A DNA stretch of 8,807 nucleotides from Bacillota bacterium (GCA_016302925.1 JAEDMR010000079.1:1-8807); one strand, 5' to 3'; shown: positions 1 through 7,189, numbered from the stretch's first letter. Notes: a model not told the origin generated them from the letters alone. Program-made: numbers and translations.

Positions 1-68
1 TCGTGATGTGGATTTTTAATTATCAATGTTCAACTTATTATTGCAATCTACGAAATATATTCTTCAGG

Positions 69-1853
69 CTATTGTTTCCGTTCTGTGCCACCGGTTGTCT
101 CTGGGACTGTGGTCAGACTCTGGGTTCGATATAATTCTGCATATTCACCATGCAGCGCGATCAGTTCCTGATGGGTGCCCTCTTCCCGGATCTGTCCGTC
201 TTCAATCAGCACAATCCGGTCCGCATCCTTGATGGTTGCCAGCCTGTGTGCGATCATGATGGTGGTTCTGCCCACGGAAAGCTCACTGAATGATTTTCGG
301 ATTTCTTCCTCCGTAATGCTGTCCAGTGCAGAAGTGGCCTCGTCCAGAATCAGGATAGAAGGATTCTTTAAAAAGATCCGGGCGATGGAAATTCTCTGTT
401 TCTGCCCGCCGGACAGAAGGGTACCCCGTTCACCGACGTACGTATCGAAGCCTTCCGGCATGGCGCAGATATCGTCATAGATCCGTGCACGTCTTGCCGC
501 TTCCTCCACCTCTTCAAAAGAGGCGTCCGGCCTGCCGTAACGGATGTTCTCCAGGATGGTATCCGCAAACAGGAACACATCCTGCTGCACGATGCCGATG
601 CTGCTCCGCAGTGAGCTCTTGGTCACCTGACGGATATCTTTGCCGTCAATGGAGATACTTCCCTTCTCCACATCATAAAACCGCGGAATCAGCTGGCACA
701 GCGTGCTCTTGCCGCCGCCGGAATGACCCACCACAGCGATGCACTCACCCGGCGCGATGTCCAGGGAAACATTCCGCAGCACATCCACACCTTCCTTGTA
801 GCCGAAGCTGACATGATTCATACAGATATGCCCCTGCACCTGTTCCAGAATCTCCGCATCCGGTGCGTCCTGGACGCTGGGCTCGATACACATGATTTCC
901 ACGAAACGGCGCAGGCCTGCAAACCCGCTGATAAACAATTCCGCGAAGTTGGCCAGCTTCCGAACCGGATTCACGAAAGTGGTGATATACATGGTAAAGG
1001 TCAGCAGATCAATGTAATTGAGCCGGTCATCCATAATCAGGTAACCGCCAAAGGCGATGACTGCCACCTGCAGAATGCAGATAAAGAATTCCAGAGACGC
1101 GTTAAACCGCCCCATGGCTTTATAGAATTCTTCCTTGGATCCCTTGAACTTTTCATTGGACCGGTCAAACCGCGCGTAATCCACCTGCTGATTGTCGAAG
1201 GCCTTGGATGTCTTCATGCCGGAAATCGTAGATTCGATATCCGCATTGATATCCGCCATTTTCCGTTTCACCTGGGCGGATGCATCCATCATGGCGCGGC
1301 GGCAGAGCATGACGGCAGCGATGAAAACAGGAATGATGATCAGAACCACCAGGGCCAGACGCCATTCCACGCTGAACATCACTGCCAGCGCTCCTGCAAT
1401 GGTCACGAAGGAAATCAGCAGATCCTCCGGTCCGTGGTGGGCCAGCTCCGTAATCTCAAACAGATCCCCCGTCAGCCGGTTCATCAGCTTTCCGGTCCGG
1501 TTCTGATCGAAAAAATCGAATTCCAGTTCCTGATAATGCCGATACAGATCCTTTCGGATATCTGCTTCTACCCGGATACCGAAGGTATGGCCCAGATAGG
1601 TGATGATATAATGCAGGACTGCCCGCACAGCAAACGCACCGGCCGCGATGGCCATCAGCAGGAAAAAGGTCGAATAGATCTTTTCGGGCAGCAGCTCATA
1701 CATGCAGTACCGACTTACCAGCGGGAAGAGTACATCGATGGCTGCCACCAGAAAGGCGCAGGACATGTCCATCAGAAAAAGCTTCTTATGAGGTCCGAAA
1801 TAGGACAGAAAGATCCGCAGAACAGGCTGATGATAATCTTTCTTCTTTTCCAT
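69..1853 (-). CDS. ABC exporter half-transporter (fused membrane and ATPase domains)
   Basis: This 594-residue protein is a type I ABC exporter subunit in which the transmembrane domain (about residues 15-315, roughly six helices) is fused to one ATPase domain (about 340-580). It should work at the cytoplasmic membrane as a homo- or heterodimer that uses ATP to export a lipid, drug or peptide; the substrate cannot be read from the sequence. The ATPase motifs are all intact: A-loop Tyr352, Walker A GHSGGGKST (376-384), Q-loop Gln424, signature LSGGQ (480-484), Walker B ILILDE (500-505), D-loop SALD (508-511) and H-loop His536. There is no degenerate site, so a homodimer is plausible. The start codon overlaps the ridA stop by one base (TAATG). 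Only a weak GGTGG lies about 10 nt upstream, so translation is probably coupled to ridA. The length is normal for the family. No second half-transporter gene is visible, although the window ends 68 nt downstream. Confidence 0.95.
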   Translation of the reverse strand: MEKKKDYHQPVLRIFLSYFGPHKKLFLMDMSCAFLVAAIDVLFPLVSRYCMYELLPEKIYSTFFLLMAIAAGAFAVRAVLHYIITYLGHTFGIRVEADIRKDLYRHYQELEFDFFDQNRTGKLMNRLTGDLFEITELAHHGPEDLLISFVTIAGALAVMFSVEWRLALVVLIIIPVFIAAVMLCRRAMMDASAQVKRKMADINADIESTISGMKTSKAFDNQQVDYARFDRSNEKFKGSKEEFYKAMGRFNASLEFFICILQVAVIAFGGYLIMDDRLNYIDLLTFTMYITTFVNPVRKLANFAELFISGFAGLRRFVEIMCIEPSVQDAPDAEILEQVQGHICMNHVSFGYKEGVDVLRNVSLDIAPGECIAVVGHSGGGKSTLCQLIPRFYDVEKGSISIDGKDIRQVTKSSLRSSIGIVQQDVFLFADTILENIRYGRPDASFEEVEEAARRARIYDDICAMPEGFDTYVGERGTLLSGGQKQRISIARIFLKNPSILILDEATSALDSITEEEIRKSFSELSVGRTTIMIAHRLATIKDADRIVLIEDGQIREEGTHQELIALHGEYAELYRTQSLTTVPETTGGTERKQ

Positions 1854-2230
1854 TACAGATAAGCCACCGCCTCGATTTCAATGAGACCGCCTTTTGGGAG
1901 CTTTGCTACTTCCACTGCAGAACGGGATGGGAATGCACCTTCGAAATAGGAAGCATATACTTCGTTCATGGCTGCGAAATCCCCCATATCCTGCAGGAAA
2001 CAGGTGGTCTTGACGATTTTTTCAAGTCCGGATCCGGCTTCTTCCAGCACTGCCTTCAGGTTAGCGAAAACCTGATGTGTCTGCGCCTGCACGCCCCCTT
2101 CCACCAGATTGCCGGTGGCAGGATCCATGCCCAGCTGACCGGACGTGAAAACCAGATTGCCGATGACATTTGCCTGTGCGTAAGGGCCGATGGCAGCCGG
2201 TGCTTTTTCTGTTGCTACTACTTTTCTCAT
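1853..2230 (-). CDS. ridA: RidA family reactive intermediate (enamine/imine) deaminase
   Basis: This is a 125-residue RidA (YjgF/YER057c/UK114) protein of standard length. The family forms a trimer in the cytosol and hydrolyses reactive enamines and imines, such as 2-aminoacrylate released by PLP-dependent serine/threonine dehydratases, and so protects PLP enzymes. The active-site residues of the true RidA subgroup appear to be in place: Tyr17, Ser30, the arginine in PSRSAVEV (Arg103) and Glu120 in IEIEAVAYL. The start at 2230 is fixed by AGGGAGG (2236-2242) with 5-nt spacing. A good promoter with a dyad in its spacer lies just upstream, so the gene probably heads its own transcript with the ABC exporter that follows. 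The pairing with an exporter is not explained by known RidA biology. Confidence 0.95.
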   Translation of the reverse strand: MRKVVATEKAPAAIGPYAQANVIGNLVFTSGQLGMDPATGNLVEGGVQAQTHQVFANLKAVLEEAGSGLEKIVKTTCFLQDMGDFAAMNEVYASYFEGAFPSRSAVEVAKLPKGGLIEIEAVAYL

Positions 2231-2235
2231 TTTTT

Positions 2236-2242
2236 CCTCCCT
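2236..2242 (-). promoter_or_regulatory. Ribosome binding site of ridA
   Basis: AGGGAGG read on the - strand, 5 nt before the ATG at 2228-2230. It is the strongest Shine-Dalgarno in the left half of the window and fixes the ridA start. Confidence 0.85.
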
Positions 2243-2273
2243 GTATTTTACTCCGAATGATTATTATCGTATT

Positions 2274-2302
2274 GTTATATTTTATCACGTTGTGATTTCC
2301 AA
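2274..2302 (-). promoter_or_regulatory. Sigma-A-type promoter upstream of ridA
   Basis: On the - strand, TTGGAA (2297-2302, four of six matches to TTGACA) is followed after exactly 17 nt by TATAAC (2274-2279, five of six matches to TATAAT). It sits in the 87-nt gap between the MATE gene and ridA and would start transcription about 37 nt before the ridA ATG. The call rests on motif match and position only. Confidence 0.6.
2284..2296. promoter_or_regulatory. 13-bp dyad inside the ridA promoter spacer, candidate operator
   Basis: The + strand reads ATCAC-GTT-GTGAT, a perfect 5-3-5 inverted repeat lying wholly between the -35 and -10 hexamers of the predicted ridA promoter. A protein bound there would block RNA polymerase, or, for a MerR-like regulator, distort the spacer. 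The arms are too short and AT-flanked to be a convincing terminator for the MATE gene. I do not recognise the cognate regulator. Confidence 0.45.
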
Positions 2303-2317
2303 TGCCAGTGTTTTCTT

Positions 2318-3739
2318 TTATGCCGTCCTATGCTCCTCGTCCCAGATGTGCAGCCATTTTCCGCCTTTGTACCGCCGCAGGCAGATCAGCATACGAACAG
2401 TCCAGTCGATGGCCATCGGAATCCAGATGCCTGCCAGCCCCACGCCGAATACCTTGATTGCCACTACTGCCAGCGTCAGCCGGACGATCCACATACCGAT
2501 GATGGATATATAGAACGGCCACCGGGTATCACCGCCGCCCTTCAGTACGCCGCAGATCACGTTGGTGACTGCTACGAAAGGTTCTGCGAACGCTTCAATA
2601 CGCAGCATGGCCGCACCCAGAGAGATGACCGCCGTATCCCGGATAAACAGCCAGATCATCTGCGGTGCGAACAGGAACATGAGCACCGCACTGATAATCA
2701 TGATGCCGATGCCATAACGGATACAGATCCCGGCGTAGTTCTTCGCCATCTCTTTTTCGCCGGCGCCGATGGACTGTGCCACCAGGGTGGTAGCCGCCAC
2801 GCTGAAGCCGAAGCATGGCATGTAGCAGATGGATTCCGCGGTAGTCGCCAGCTGGTGTGCTGCCAGTACGGAACTTCCCATTCCGGTCACCAGGGCTGTG
2901 ATGACCATCTGTCCCGAGGACAGAGTCACACGCTCAAATGCCGCAGGCAGACCCAGACGGACGATCTGTCCCAGGATTTCACGATCCGGCTTCAGAGATT
3001 TCGCACCCGCAACATGGACGATGCTCTTTCGGCTCAGGAGATGCCGCAGTGTCAGCAATCCTGAGATAAAAAATGCCAGAGCCGTGCCCAGCGCCGCACC
3101 GCCTACGCCCATGCCGGCACCCCAGATTTTGAGAGAAAATCCAAACAGGCTGACCGTTCTGGTTTCATAGATAAAGAGAAAGTTTCCGATGATGTTGACG
3201 ATATTGCTGAGTATGTTATAGAACATAGGCGTTCTGGTGTCTCCCGCGCCGCGGATGATGGCACAGCCCACGGCCAGCAGAACCTGAAACGGAAATGCGG
3301 CTGCGACAATGCGCATGTACTGTTCTGCCGGTGCCAGCAGTGCTTCCTCCGCCCCCATCCACCGGGGCAGATTGTGTGCCAGAATCAGTTCCCCGATGAG
3401 CATCACTGCACCGCCAAGCAGAATCATGGAGAGGATGGACTGCATGAGAATGGCCTGGGCCTGCTCCAGCTTCCTCTCTCCGATTTTCGTGGCCACCAGT
3501 ACCGATGCCCCTACACCAAGACCTGCCATCAGACCTTGGATCAGCCAGATGACAGAAGTATTCACAGCAATGGCAGCGGTGGCATTGACGCCGACGCTGC
3601 CCACCATGGCTGCGTCCACATAGGTTACCACAGTCAGCAAAAGCTGCTCCACGATGGTTGGCCAGGCAAGGGCCCAGACGATCTTATTGGGTGATTTTGT
3701 TTTATCCAGTAAATCCAGTTCCTTCTTTTCCTTCTTCAT
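2318..3739 (-). CDS. MATE family multidrug/metabolite efflux transporter
   Basis: This 473-residue polytopic membrane protein belongs to the MATE (NorM/DinF-like) superfamily, which exports drugs, dyes or metabolites across the cytoplasmic membrane in exchange for Na+ or H+. About twelve hydrophobic helices start near residue 18. The internal twofold repeat of the family is visible: the first half has GAGDTRTP (164-171) and the second half GGGDTRWP (401-408). VGASVLVATKIGE (76-88) is likewise matched by AATTLVAQSIGAGE (315-328). The start at 3739 lies inside the 3' end of the dapF-kinase gene, giving a 38-nt overlap. AAAGGA sits only about 2 nt before the ATG, which is close, so translational coupling to the upstream gene is likely. 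No other ATG, GTG or TTG exists near this N-terminus. Substrate unknown; linkage to an amino-acid biosynthesis gene would allow metabolite export, but this is only a suggestion. Confidence 0.94.
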   Translation of the reverse strand: MKKEKKELDLLDKTKSPNKIVWALAWPTIVEQLLLTVVTYVDAAMVGSVGVNATAAIAVNTSVIWLIQGLMAGLGVGASVLVATKIGERKLEQAQAILMQSILSMILLGGAVMLIGELILAHNLPRWMGAEEALLAPAEQYMRIVAAAFPFQVLLAVGCAIIRGAGDTRTPMFYNILSNIVNIIGNFLFIYETRTVSLFGFSLKIWGAGMGVGGAALGTALAFFISGLLTLRHLLSRKSIVHVAGAKSLKPDREILGQIVRLGLPAAFERVTLSSGQMVITALVTGMGSSVLAAHQLATTAESICYMPCFGFSVAATTLVAQSIGAGEKEMAKNYAGICIRYGIGIMIISAVLMFLFAPQMIWLFIRDTAVISLGAAMLRIEAFAEPFVAVTNVICGVLKGGGDTRWPFYISIIGMWIVRLTLAVVAIKVFGVGLAGIWIPMAIDWTVRMLICLRRYKGGKWLHIWDEEHRTA

Positions 3740-5108
3740 ATTCCTTTACAGCCTCTATAATCTTTGCCACCGTTTCTTCCAGTGTGTTCCCTTCCGTGTC
3801 GATGCGGATATCCGCATATTTTTCGTACAGCGGAAGCCGTTCGTTGTATAAATCTGCGATGGTCTGTCCTTCTGCCAGCGTTACCCCTCTGGTGGCCAGA
3901 TTGGTCAGACGCCGTTGGATCTCCGGAAGAGGCACGTGCAGGTAGACCACGATGCCATTTTCTCTGAGATGGGTCATGGCCTGCGGATAGTAGATGGCAC
4001 TGCCTCCCGGTGCGATGACGGCGTTCTCCGCCTCAATGCCGCACAGAACCTGATTTTCAATCATGCGGAAGCCATCGTTACCTTCCCTGTCGATGATATC
4101 CTGCAGGCCCCGACCTGTCACCGTCTGGATCACCAGATCTCCGTCGATGAAGTCCTTCTGCAGGATCTTCGCCACCACGACGCCGGTGGTAGACTTCCCG
4201 GCTCCGGCCATGCCGATGAGGATGATGTTGCTGTGCTGTGCTGTGGTTTCTTCCTCCGGGCACAGTAATTCTTCTCCTGCTTCCCCCTCTGCCGCTACAC
4301 AGGTCGGCCCTGTGAGAAACAGCTTCTTTTCTCCTTCTGTTTCCTCAATATCGATGCGAAGGAGACCGCCTGGCACGCTGACCTGCACATCCCTGCCGCT
4401 GACCAGGCCTTCCTCGTAAAGCGCAGAAACCACCGATCCTGTACCGGTTCCGCAGGCATATGTAAAGTCCTCTACACCTCGCTCGTAAGTCAGTTCCACC
4501 AGCTGATCCTCGCCGGTAATATCGAAAAAGTTCACGTTTGCACCCTTGGGAAATGCTTCATGGAACCGCAGACTGCGGCCCAGTGCGAACAGATTCCGCC
4601 GCTTTTCCGGATCGTCCAGCCAGCTGTGTGCAAGTCCCGGAATACGTACTGCCGCATGGGGTATCCCCGGATCTCCCAGTTCCACATAGGCACAGTTCCA
4701 TTCCTTTCCTTCTGCGAAGAGCTTCACATTCTGCTTCATCACGGTCACAGGATTCAGCTGAACCTTGTATCGGCTGTCTGTCTGCCGCCATCCGGTCACC
4801 ATGCCGGCGGTGGTCTCTATATGCTGTACCTCCCCCGCAAGCCCCTTGTCATATCCATACCGGGCGATGCAGCGGGCCCCATTGCCGCACATTTCTCCCA
4901 GGCTTCCGTCGGAATTATAAAATATCATCTTGTAATCGCCGCCATTCGATGGTTCTTCCACCACCATAAAGCCGTCTGCACCGATACCGAACCTGCGGTG
5001 ACAGAGTCTCTTTGCCAGTGCAGGGAATCGTTCCTGCGGAATGGCTTCGTTTCTATTATTGACAATGATGAAATCATTACCGGCTCCGTTCATCTTGGTA
5101 AATTTCAT
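3702..5108 (-). CDS. dapF: Diaminopimelate epimerase fused to a shikimate kinase-like domain
   Basis: One uninterrupted frame of 468 residues encodes two enzymes. Residues 1-275 are DapF, which converts LL- to meso-diaminopimelate for lysine and peptidoglycan. Visible residues include Asn11 in GAGNDF, Asn65 in YNSDGS, catalytic Cys74 in MCGNGARC, His183, Asn191, Glu209-Arg210 and catalytic Cys219 in YACGTGTGS. An acidic linker (about 276-293) leads to a P-loop kinase of the shikimate kinase fold (294-455): Walker A GMAGAGKST (299-307), FIDGD with Asp322 and Asp324, Arg348, GGS (368-370, where GGG is usual) and ERLPLY with Arg424. The lid reads TRGVT (406-410) rather than RPLL, so shikimate specificity is uncertain and homoserine is an alternative. 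An in-frame ATG at 5153 would add 15 residues but lies inside a palindrome; the ATG at 5108 begins the canonical MKFTKMNGAGNDF and has a good ribosome binding site. Transcribed with the overlapping MATE gene. Confidence 0.93.
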   Translation of the reverse strand: MKFTKMNGAGNDFIIVNNRNEAIPQERFPALAKRLCHRRFGIGADGFMVVEEPSNGGDYKMIFYNSDGSLGEMCGNGARCIARYGYDKGLAGEVQHIETTAGMVTGWRQTDSRYKVQLNPVTVMKQNVKLFAEGKEWNCAYVELGDPGIPHAAVRIPGLAHSWLDDPEKRRNLFALGRSLRFHEAFPKGANVNFFDITGEDQLVELTYERGVEDFTYACGTGTGSVVSALYEEGLVSGRDVQVSVPGGLLRIDIEETEGEKKLFLTGPTCVAAEGEAGEELLCPEEETTAQHSNIILIGMAGAGKSTTGVVVAKILQKDFIDGDLVIQTVTGRGLQDIIDREGNDGFRMIENQVLCGIEAENAVIAPGGSAIYYPQAMTHLRENGIVVYLHVPLPEIQRRLTNLATRGVTLAEGQTIADLYNERLPLYEKYADIRIDTEGNTLEETVAKIIEAVKEYEEGKEGTGFTG

Positions 5109-5115
5109 TGCCCCA

Positions 5116-5123
5116 TCCTTCCT
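5116..5123 (-). promoter_or_regulatory. Ribosome binding site that sets the dapF-kinase start
   Basis: AGGAAGGA on the - strand lies 7 nt before the ATG at 5106-5108. The longer in-frame ATG at 5151-5153 lacks a comparable site, so the shorter start is preferred. Confidence 0.8.
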
Positions 5124-5140
5124 CTTTCGACTTACGACAT

Positions 5141-5156
5141 TGTATGCAGGCATACA
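5141..5156. promoter_or_regulatory. 16-bp palindrome downstream of the dapF promoter, candidate operator
   Basis: TGTATGC-AG-GCATACA is a perfect inverted repeat with 7-bp arms and a 2-bp centre. It lies roughly +7 to +22 from the predicted transcription start of the dapF-kinase gene and about 32 nt before its ATG. The position and near-continuous symmetry suit a dimeric repressor site better than an RNA hairpin, because a 2-nt loop is too tight without opening base pairs. The leader is too short for a lysine riboswitch. The binding protein is unknown. Confidence 0.55.
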
Positions 5157-5169
5157 GGCCTACGTTCTT

Positions 5170-5199
5170 ACTATAACGCAGATAGCCACGGAAAATCAA
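5170..5199 (-). promoter_or_regulatory. Sigma-A-type promoter of the dapF-kinase/MATE unit
   Basis: On the - strand TTGATT (5194-5199) is separated by 18 nt from TATAGT (5170-5175, five of six matches to TATAAT). It follows the terminator of the peptidase operon and would give a leader of about 55 nt before the ATG at 5108. This is a motif-based call. Confidence 0.65.
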
Positions 5200-5253
5200 G
5201 GGATTTCCGAAGATATTTCCGGTTATATTTCTTTCTGCGTTTCTTTCCGGTCC

Positions 5254-5302
5254 AAAAACAGCCGAATGCGGACAATCGGTATCGACTGTCCGCATGTCCG
5301 GC
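5254..5302 (-). terminator. Rho-independent terminator of the peptidase operon
   Basis: A perfect 9-bp inverted repeat pairs ATGCGGACA (5266-5274) with TGTCCGCAT (5287-5295), and a short inner TCG/CGA stem closes a GTAT loop. An outer GCCG/CGGC clamp (5261-5264 with 5299-5302) extends the stem across a small internal loop. On the - strand the clamp is followed after two bases by TTTTT (complement of 5254-5258). It begins about 22 nt beyond the stop codon of the DppA-like gene and separates it from the dapF promoter. The internal loop and short U-tract make it good rather than ideal. Confidence 0.75.
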
Positions 5303-5323
5303 ACTTTCCTTCTTTTCTTAAAC

Positions 5324-6127
5324 CTATCCCATGATGAACTCTCGCATCACATTGAGCTCTGTCGGCGTTTTCGCCACATAGCGAACGGTAAACTCATCCA
5401 GCTTTTCTACATTCGGATGTACCTGCGCGGACCGCACCTGCTGATGACGGCACAGACATACATCCATCACAAATTCCTCCGGCAGCTGCGGAACAGGCAC
5501 CTCGGTCTGCAATGCTCTGGCAACGCCTTCTTTAATCATCTGGCACGCATCGTCCGGATGCACATTGAATGTGGAATTGCCGCGGCAGTCCTTCACCGCC
5601 ACTGTGGTGATCTGCGGCACTTCCTCCTTCGCCATGCGGCAGATTCCTGCATCACCGCTGATGAAGATCGGAGCCACCCCCTGCTGCGCCGCATACAGGG
5701 TGTTCAGTGTGAACTCGGAAGCCAGCTTTCCATTGATCTTCAGCCATTTAATGAGATCATACTCTACCGTGTGAGCCAGCGGGCTTGCGTTGCTTCCTGC
5801 CGGTGCGTGATATCCGATATAGATCACGCCGGCATACTTTTCATCCAGGCCTGCCATCATGGAACCCGGGTGGCATGCCCAGCCGCGCATCAGCTTTACG
5901 CCTCGCGGCAGCATTCTGTGGTTGATATTTCGGGCATTGTCATGACCGTCACGAACCACCACATCATGACCTGCTTCCAGAATGGCTTCGCAGGCTGCCG
6001 CAACTTCCCGCGTCATCTGCTCGCAGGCTGCTTCATAGCCATCGCCGCCGGGAACGGTCTCGCACCAGTCCGTCACATCGGTGATTCCCTCAATATCTGC
6101 ACTGATAAAAAACGTCTTCTTCTGCAT
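5324..6127 (-). CDS. dppA: M55 family zinc D-aminopeptidase (DppA-like)
   Basis: This 267-residue protein is a DppA-type peptidase. The characterised Bacillus subtilis enzyme is a self-compartmentalising decamer that removes N-terminal D-amino acids, for example from D-Ala-D-Ala and D-Ala-Gly-Gly. The metal ligands can be placed from the family pattern: Asp11 and Glu13 in SADIEG, His62 in RDGHDN, His107 in IGYHAPAG and Glu138 in LASEFTLN; the catalytic His119 sits in LAHTVEYD. There is no signal peptide, so it acts in the cytosol on imported peptides. The start at 6127 is chosen because MQKKTFFISADIEG matches the family N-terminus and GGAGGTG lies just upstream. An ATG at 6220 would add 31 unrelated residues inside the preceding gene. 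It lies 16 nt after the DmpA-like gene, clearly in one operon, and is followed by a terminator. No dipeptide transporter genes accompany it here. Confidence 0.93.
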   Translation of the reverse strand: MQKKTFFISADIEGITDVTDWCETVPGGDGYEAACEQMTREVAAACEAILEAGHDVVVRDGHDNARNINHRMLPRGVKLMRGWACHPGSMMAGLDEKYAGVIYIGYHAPAGSNASPLAHTVEYDLIKWLKINGKLASEFTLNTLYAAQQGVAPIFISGDAGICRMAKEEVPQITTVAVKDCRGNSTFNVHPDDACQMIKEGVARALQTEVPVPQLPEEFVMDVCLCRHQQVRSAQVHPNVEKLDEFTVRYVAKTPTELNVMREFIMG

Positions 6128-6131
6128 GTGG

Positions 6132-6138
6132 CACCTCC
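6132..6138 (-). promoter_or_regulatory. Ribosome binding site that sets the dppA start
   Basis: GGAGGTG on the - strand fills most of the 16-nt gap between the two peptidase genes, and its GGAGG core is 6 nt from the ATG at 6125-6127. It rules against the longer in-frame start at 6220. Confidence 0.85.
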
Positions 6139-6143
6139 GAAAT

Positions 6144-7181
6144 TTATTCCCCGTAAATACGGATAAAATCCTGCAGTCCAAGCATTCTTCTTCCCCGAAT
6201 GCCGTCCATGGTCGGTGCATGCCACAGAGAGCTTATGATCGCTTCTTCCACAGCCTCCACCGCTGCTTCAAATACCATGTCGATGTTCTCATCAAAGAAC
6301 ATTTTCGTGTCCAGAATGTTTTTCTCATTGTAGTGCTTCATCCGGTTTGCCGTGGTGAAGGTAATGGCAATATCACCGCTGCCGTCTCCGCAGTAGGAGC
6401 CCACTCTTCCCAGAGAGATCATTGCCCGTTTGGATACGCGTTTCAGCTGCCGTTCGCTGAGAGGAATATCCGTCGCAATCAGCATGATTATGGATCCCTG
6501 GTCCTTCTTCGGGAACTGGTCGTATTTCGATGTGTCATAATGCTTCCCGCCGATGACCAGATTGCCCGGCGCACCGAAATTGGACATAACCAGAGCGCCT
6601 ATGGTGTAATCCTTTTCATCCACCTTCACGATTCTGGAAGAAGAACCGATGCCGCCCTTCAGTCCCAGGCAGACCATGCCAGTTCCTCCGCCGACAGCGC
6701 CCTCCTCAAAATCCACATCTGCCCGCTTTAATGCTTCCTCCACATGTTCCTCTGTCACGTGAAGTCCGCGGATATCATTCATACGTCCGTCATTGCATTC
6801 GGTAATGATGCAGTTAACCGTACCGGTAGATACACCGATATCCTCATTCTGCCGCAGCATATATTTCGTAAGGGCGTTCCACGCAGTACCAATGCTCAGC
6901 GTGTTCGTAAGGATAATGGGTGTTTCTATGGTTCCCAGTTCATCCATCTGAAGCAAGCCGATGCTTTTCCCGAAACCGTTAATGACAGATACACCTGCCA
7001 TGACCTTATCCTGAAAGATATTCCCTTCATGCGGCAGTACTGCAGTGACGCCGGTATGAATATCCCCGTCATTTACCGTAACATTTCCTACTTTTACCCC
7101 GGGAACATCTGTAATCAGATTCCGGGAACCATGTTTCCATTTGGAGTGAAGATCCAAATTGCAATTATCTGGTAATCCCAT
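6144..7181 (-). CDS. P1/S58 family DmpA/BapA-like N-terminal-nucleophile aminopeptidase
   Basis: This 345-residue protein belongs to the DmpA/BapA family (S58). Members are made as an inactive precursor that cuts itself between Gly and Ser to free a nucleophilic serine, and they release N-terminal D-, L- or beta-amino acids from short peptides and amides. Family features are VPGVKVGN (26-33), GGGTGMVCLGLKGGIGSSSR (164-183) and QGSIIMLIATDIPL (228-241). By comparison with DmpA the cut is expected at Gly229-Ser230, giving alpha and beta chains of about 229 and 116 residues. GSGD (267-270) supplies the conserved Ser268, with Asp270 where I recall Glu in BapA. There is no signal peptide. The start at 7181 has AAGGAAGG 8 nt upstream. 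The in-frame ATG at 7229 lies only about 5 nt from the predicted sigma-54 start site and has no ribosome binding site. First gene of an operon with the DppA-like gene. Confidence 0.92.
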   Translation of the reverse strand: MGLPDNCNLDLHSKWKHGSRNLITDVPGVKVGNVTVNDGDIHTGVTAVLPHEGNIFQDKVMAGVSVINGFGKSIGLLQMDELGTIETPIILTNTLSIGTAWNALTKYMLRQNEDIGVSTGTVNCIITECNDGRMNDIRGLHVTEEHVEEALKRADVDFEEGAVGGGTGMVCLGLKGGIGSSSRIVKVDEKDYTIGALVMSNFGAPGNLVIGGKHYDTSKYDQFPKKDQGSIIMLIATDIPLSERQLKRVSKRAMISLGRVGSYCGDGSGDIAITFTTANRMKHYNEKNILDTKMFFDENIDMVFEAAVEAVEEAIISSLWHAPTMDGIRGRRMLGLQDFIRIYGE

Positions 7182-7189
7182 GATGCCAA

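Noticed and set aside
1..68. Terminator or promoter downstream of the ABC exporter
   Set aside because: The stretch is AT-rich with at best a 4-bp inverted repeat (CAAT/ATTG); no hairpin with a T-run and no convincing promoter.
723..1862. 379-codon open frame on the + strand opposite the ABC exporter
   Set aside because: It is an antisense shadow. The product is His/Gln-rich with no domain, while the opposite strand encodes a complete ABC exporter with every ATPase motif.
2330..3064. 244-codon open frame on the + strand opposite the MATE gene
   Set aside because: Rich in His, Gln, Asp and Arg as expected for the complement of a hydrophobic membrane-protein gene.
5109..5163. Lysine riboswitch or other structured leader before dapF
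   Set aside because: The predicted leader is only about 55 nt, too short for a lysine riboswitch; only the palindrome stands out.
5204..5249. Three copies of CGGAAA (- strand) upstream of the dapF promoter
   Set aside because: Spacing is irregular (12 and 28 nt) and the unit is short; not distinguishable from chance.
4560..5321. 253-codon open frame on the + strand opposite dapF and its promoter
   Set aside because: It runs through the dapF coding sequence, promoter and terminator in antisense and has no recognisable motif.
5294..6166. 290-codon open frame on the + strand opposite the DppA-like gene
   Set aside because: It lies antisense to a conserved enzyme with all metal ligands intact and has low-complexity composition with no recognisable motif.
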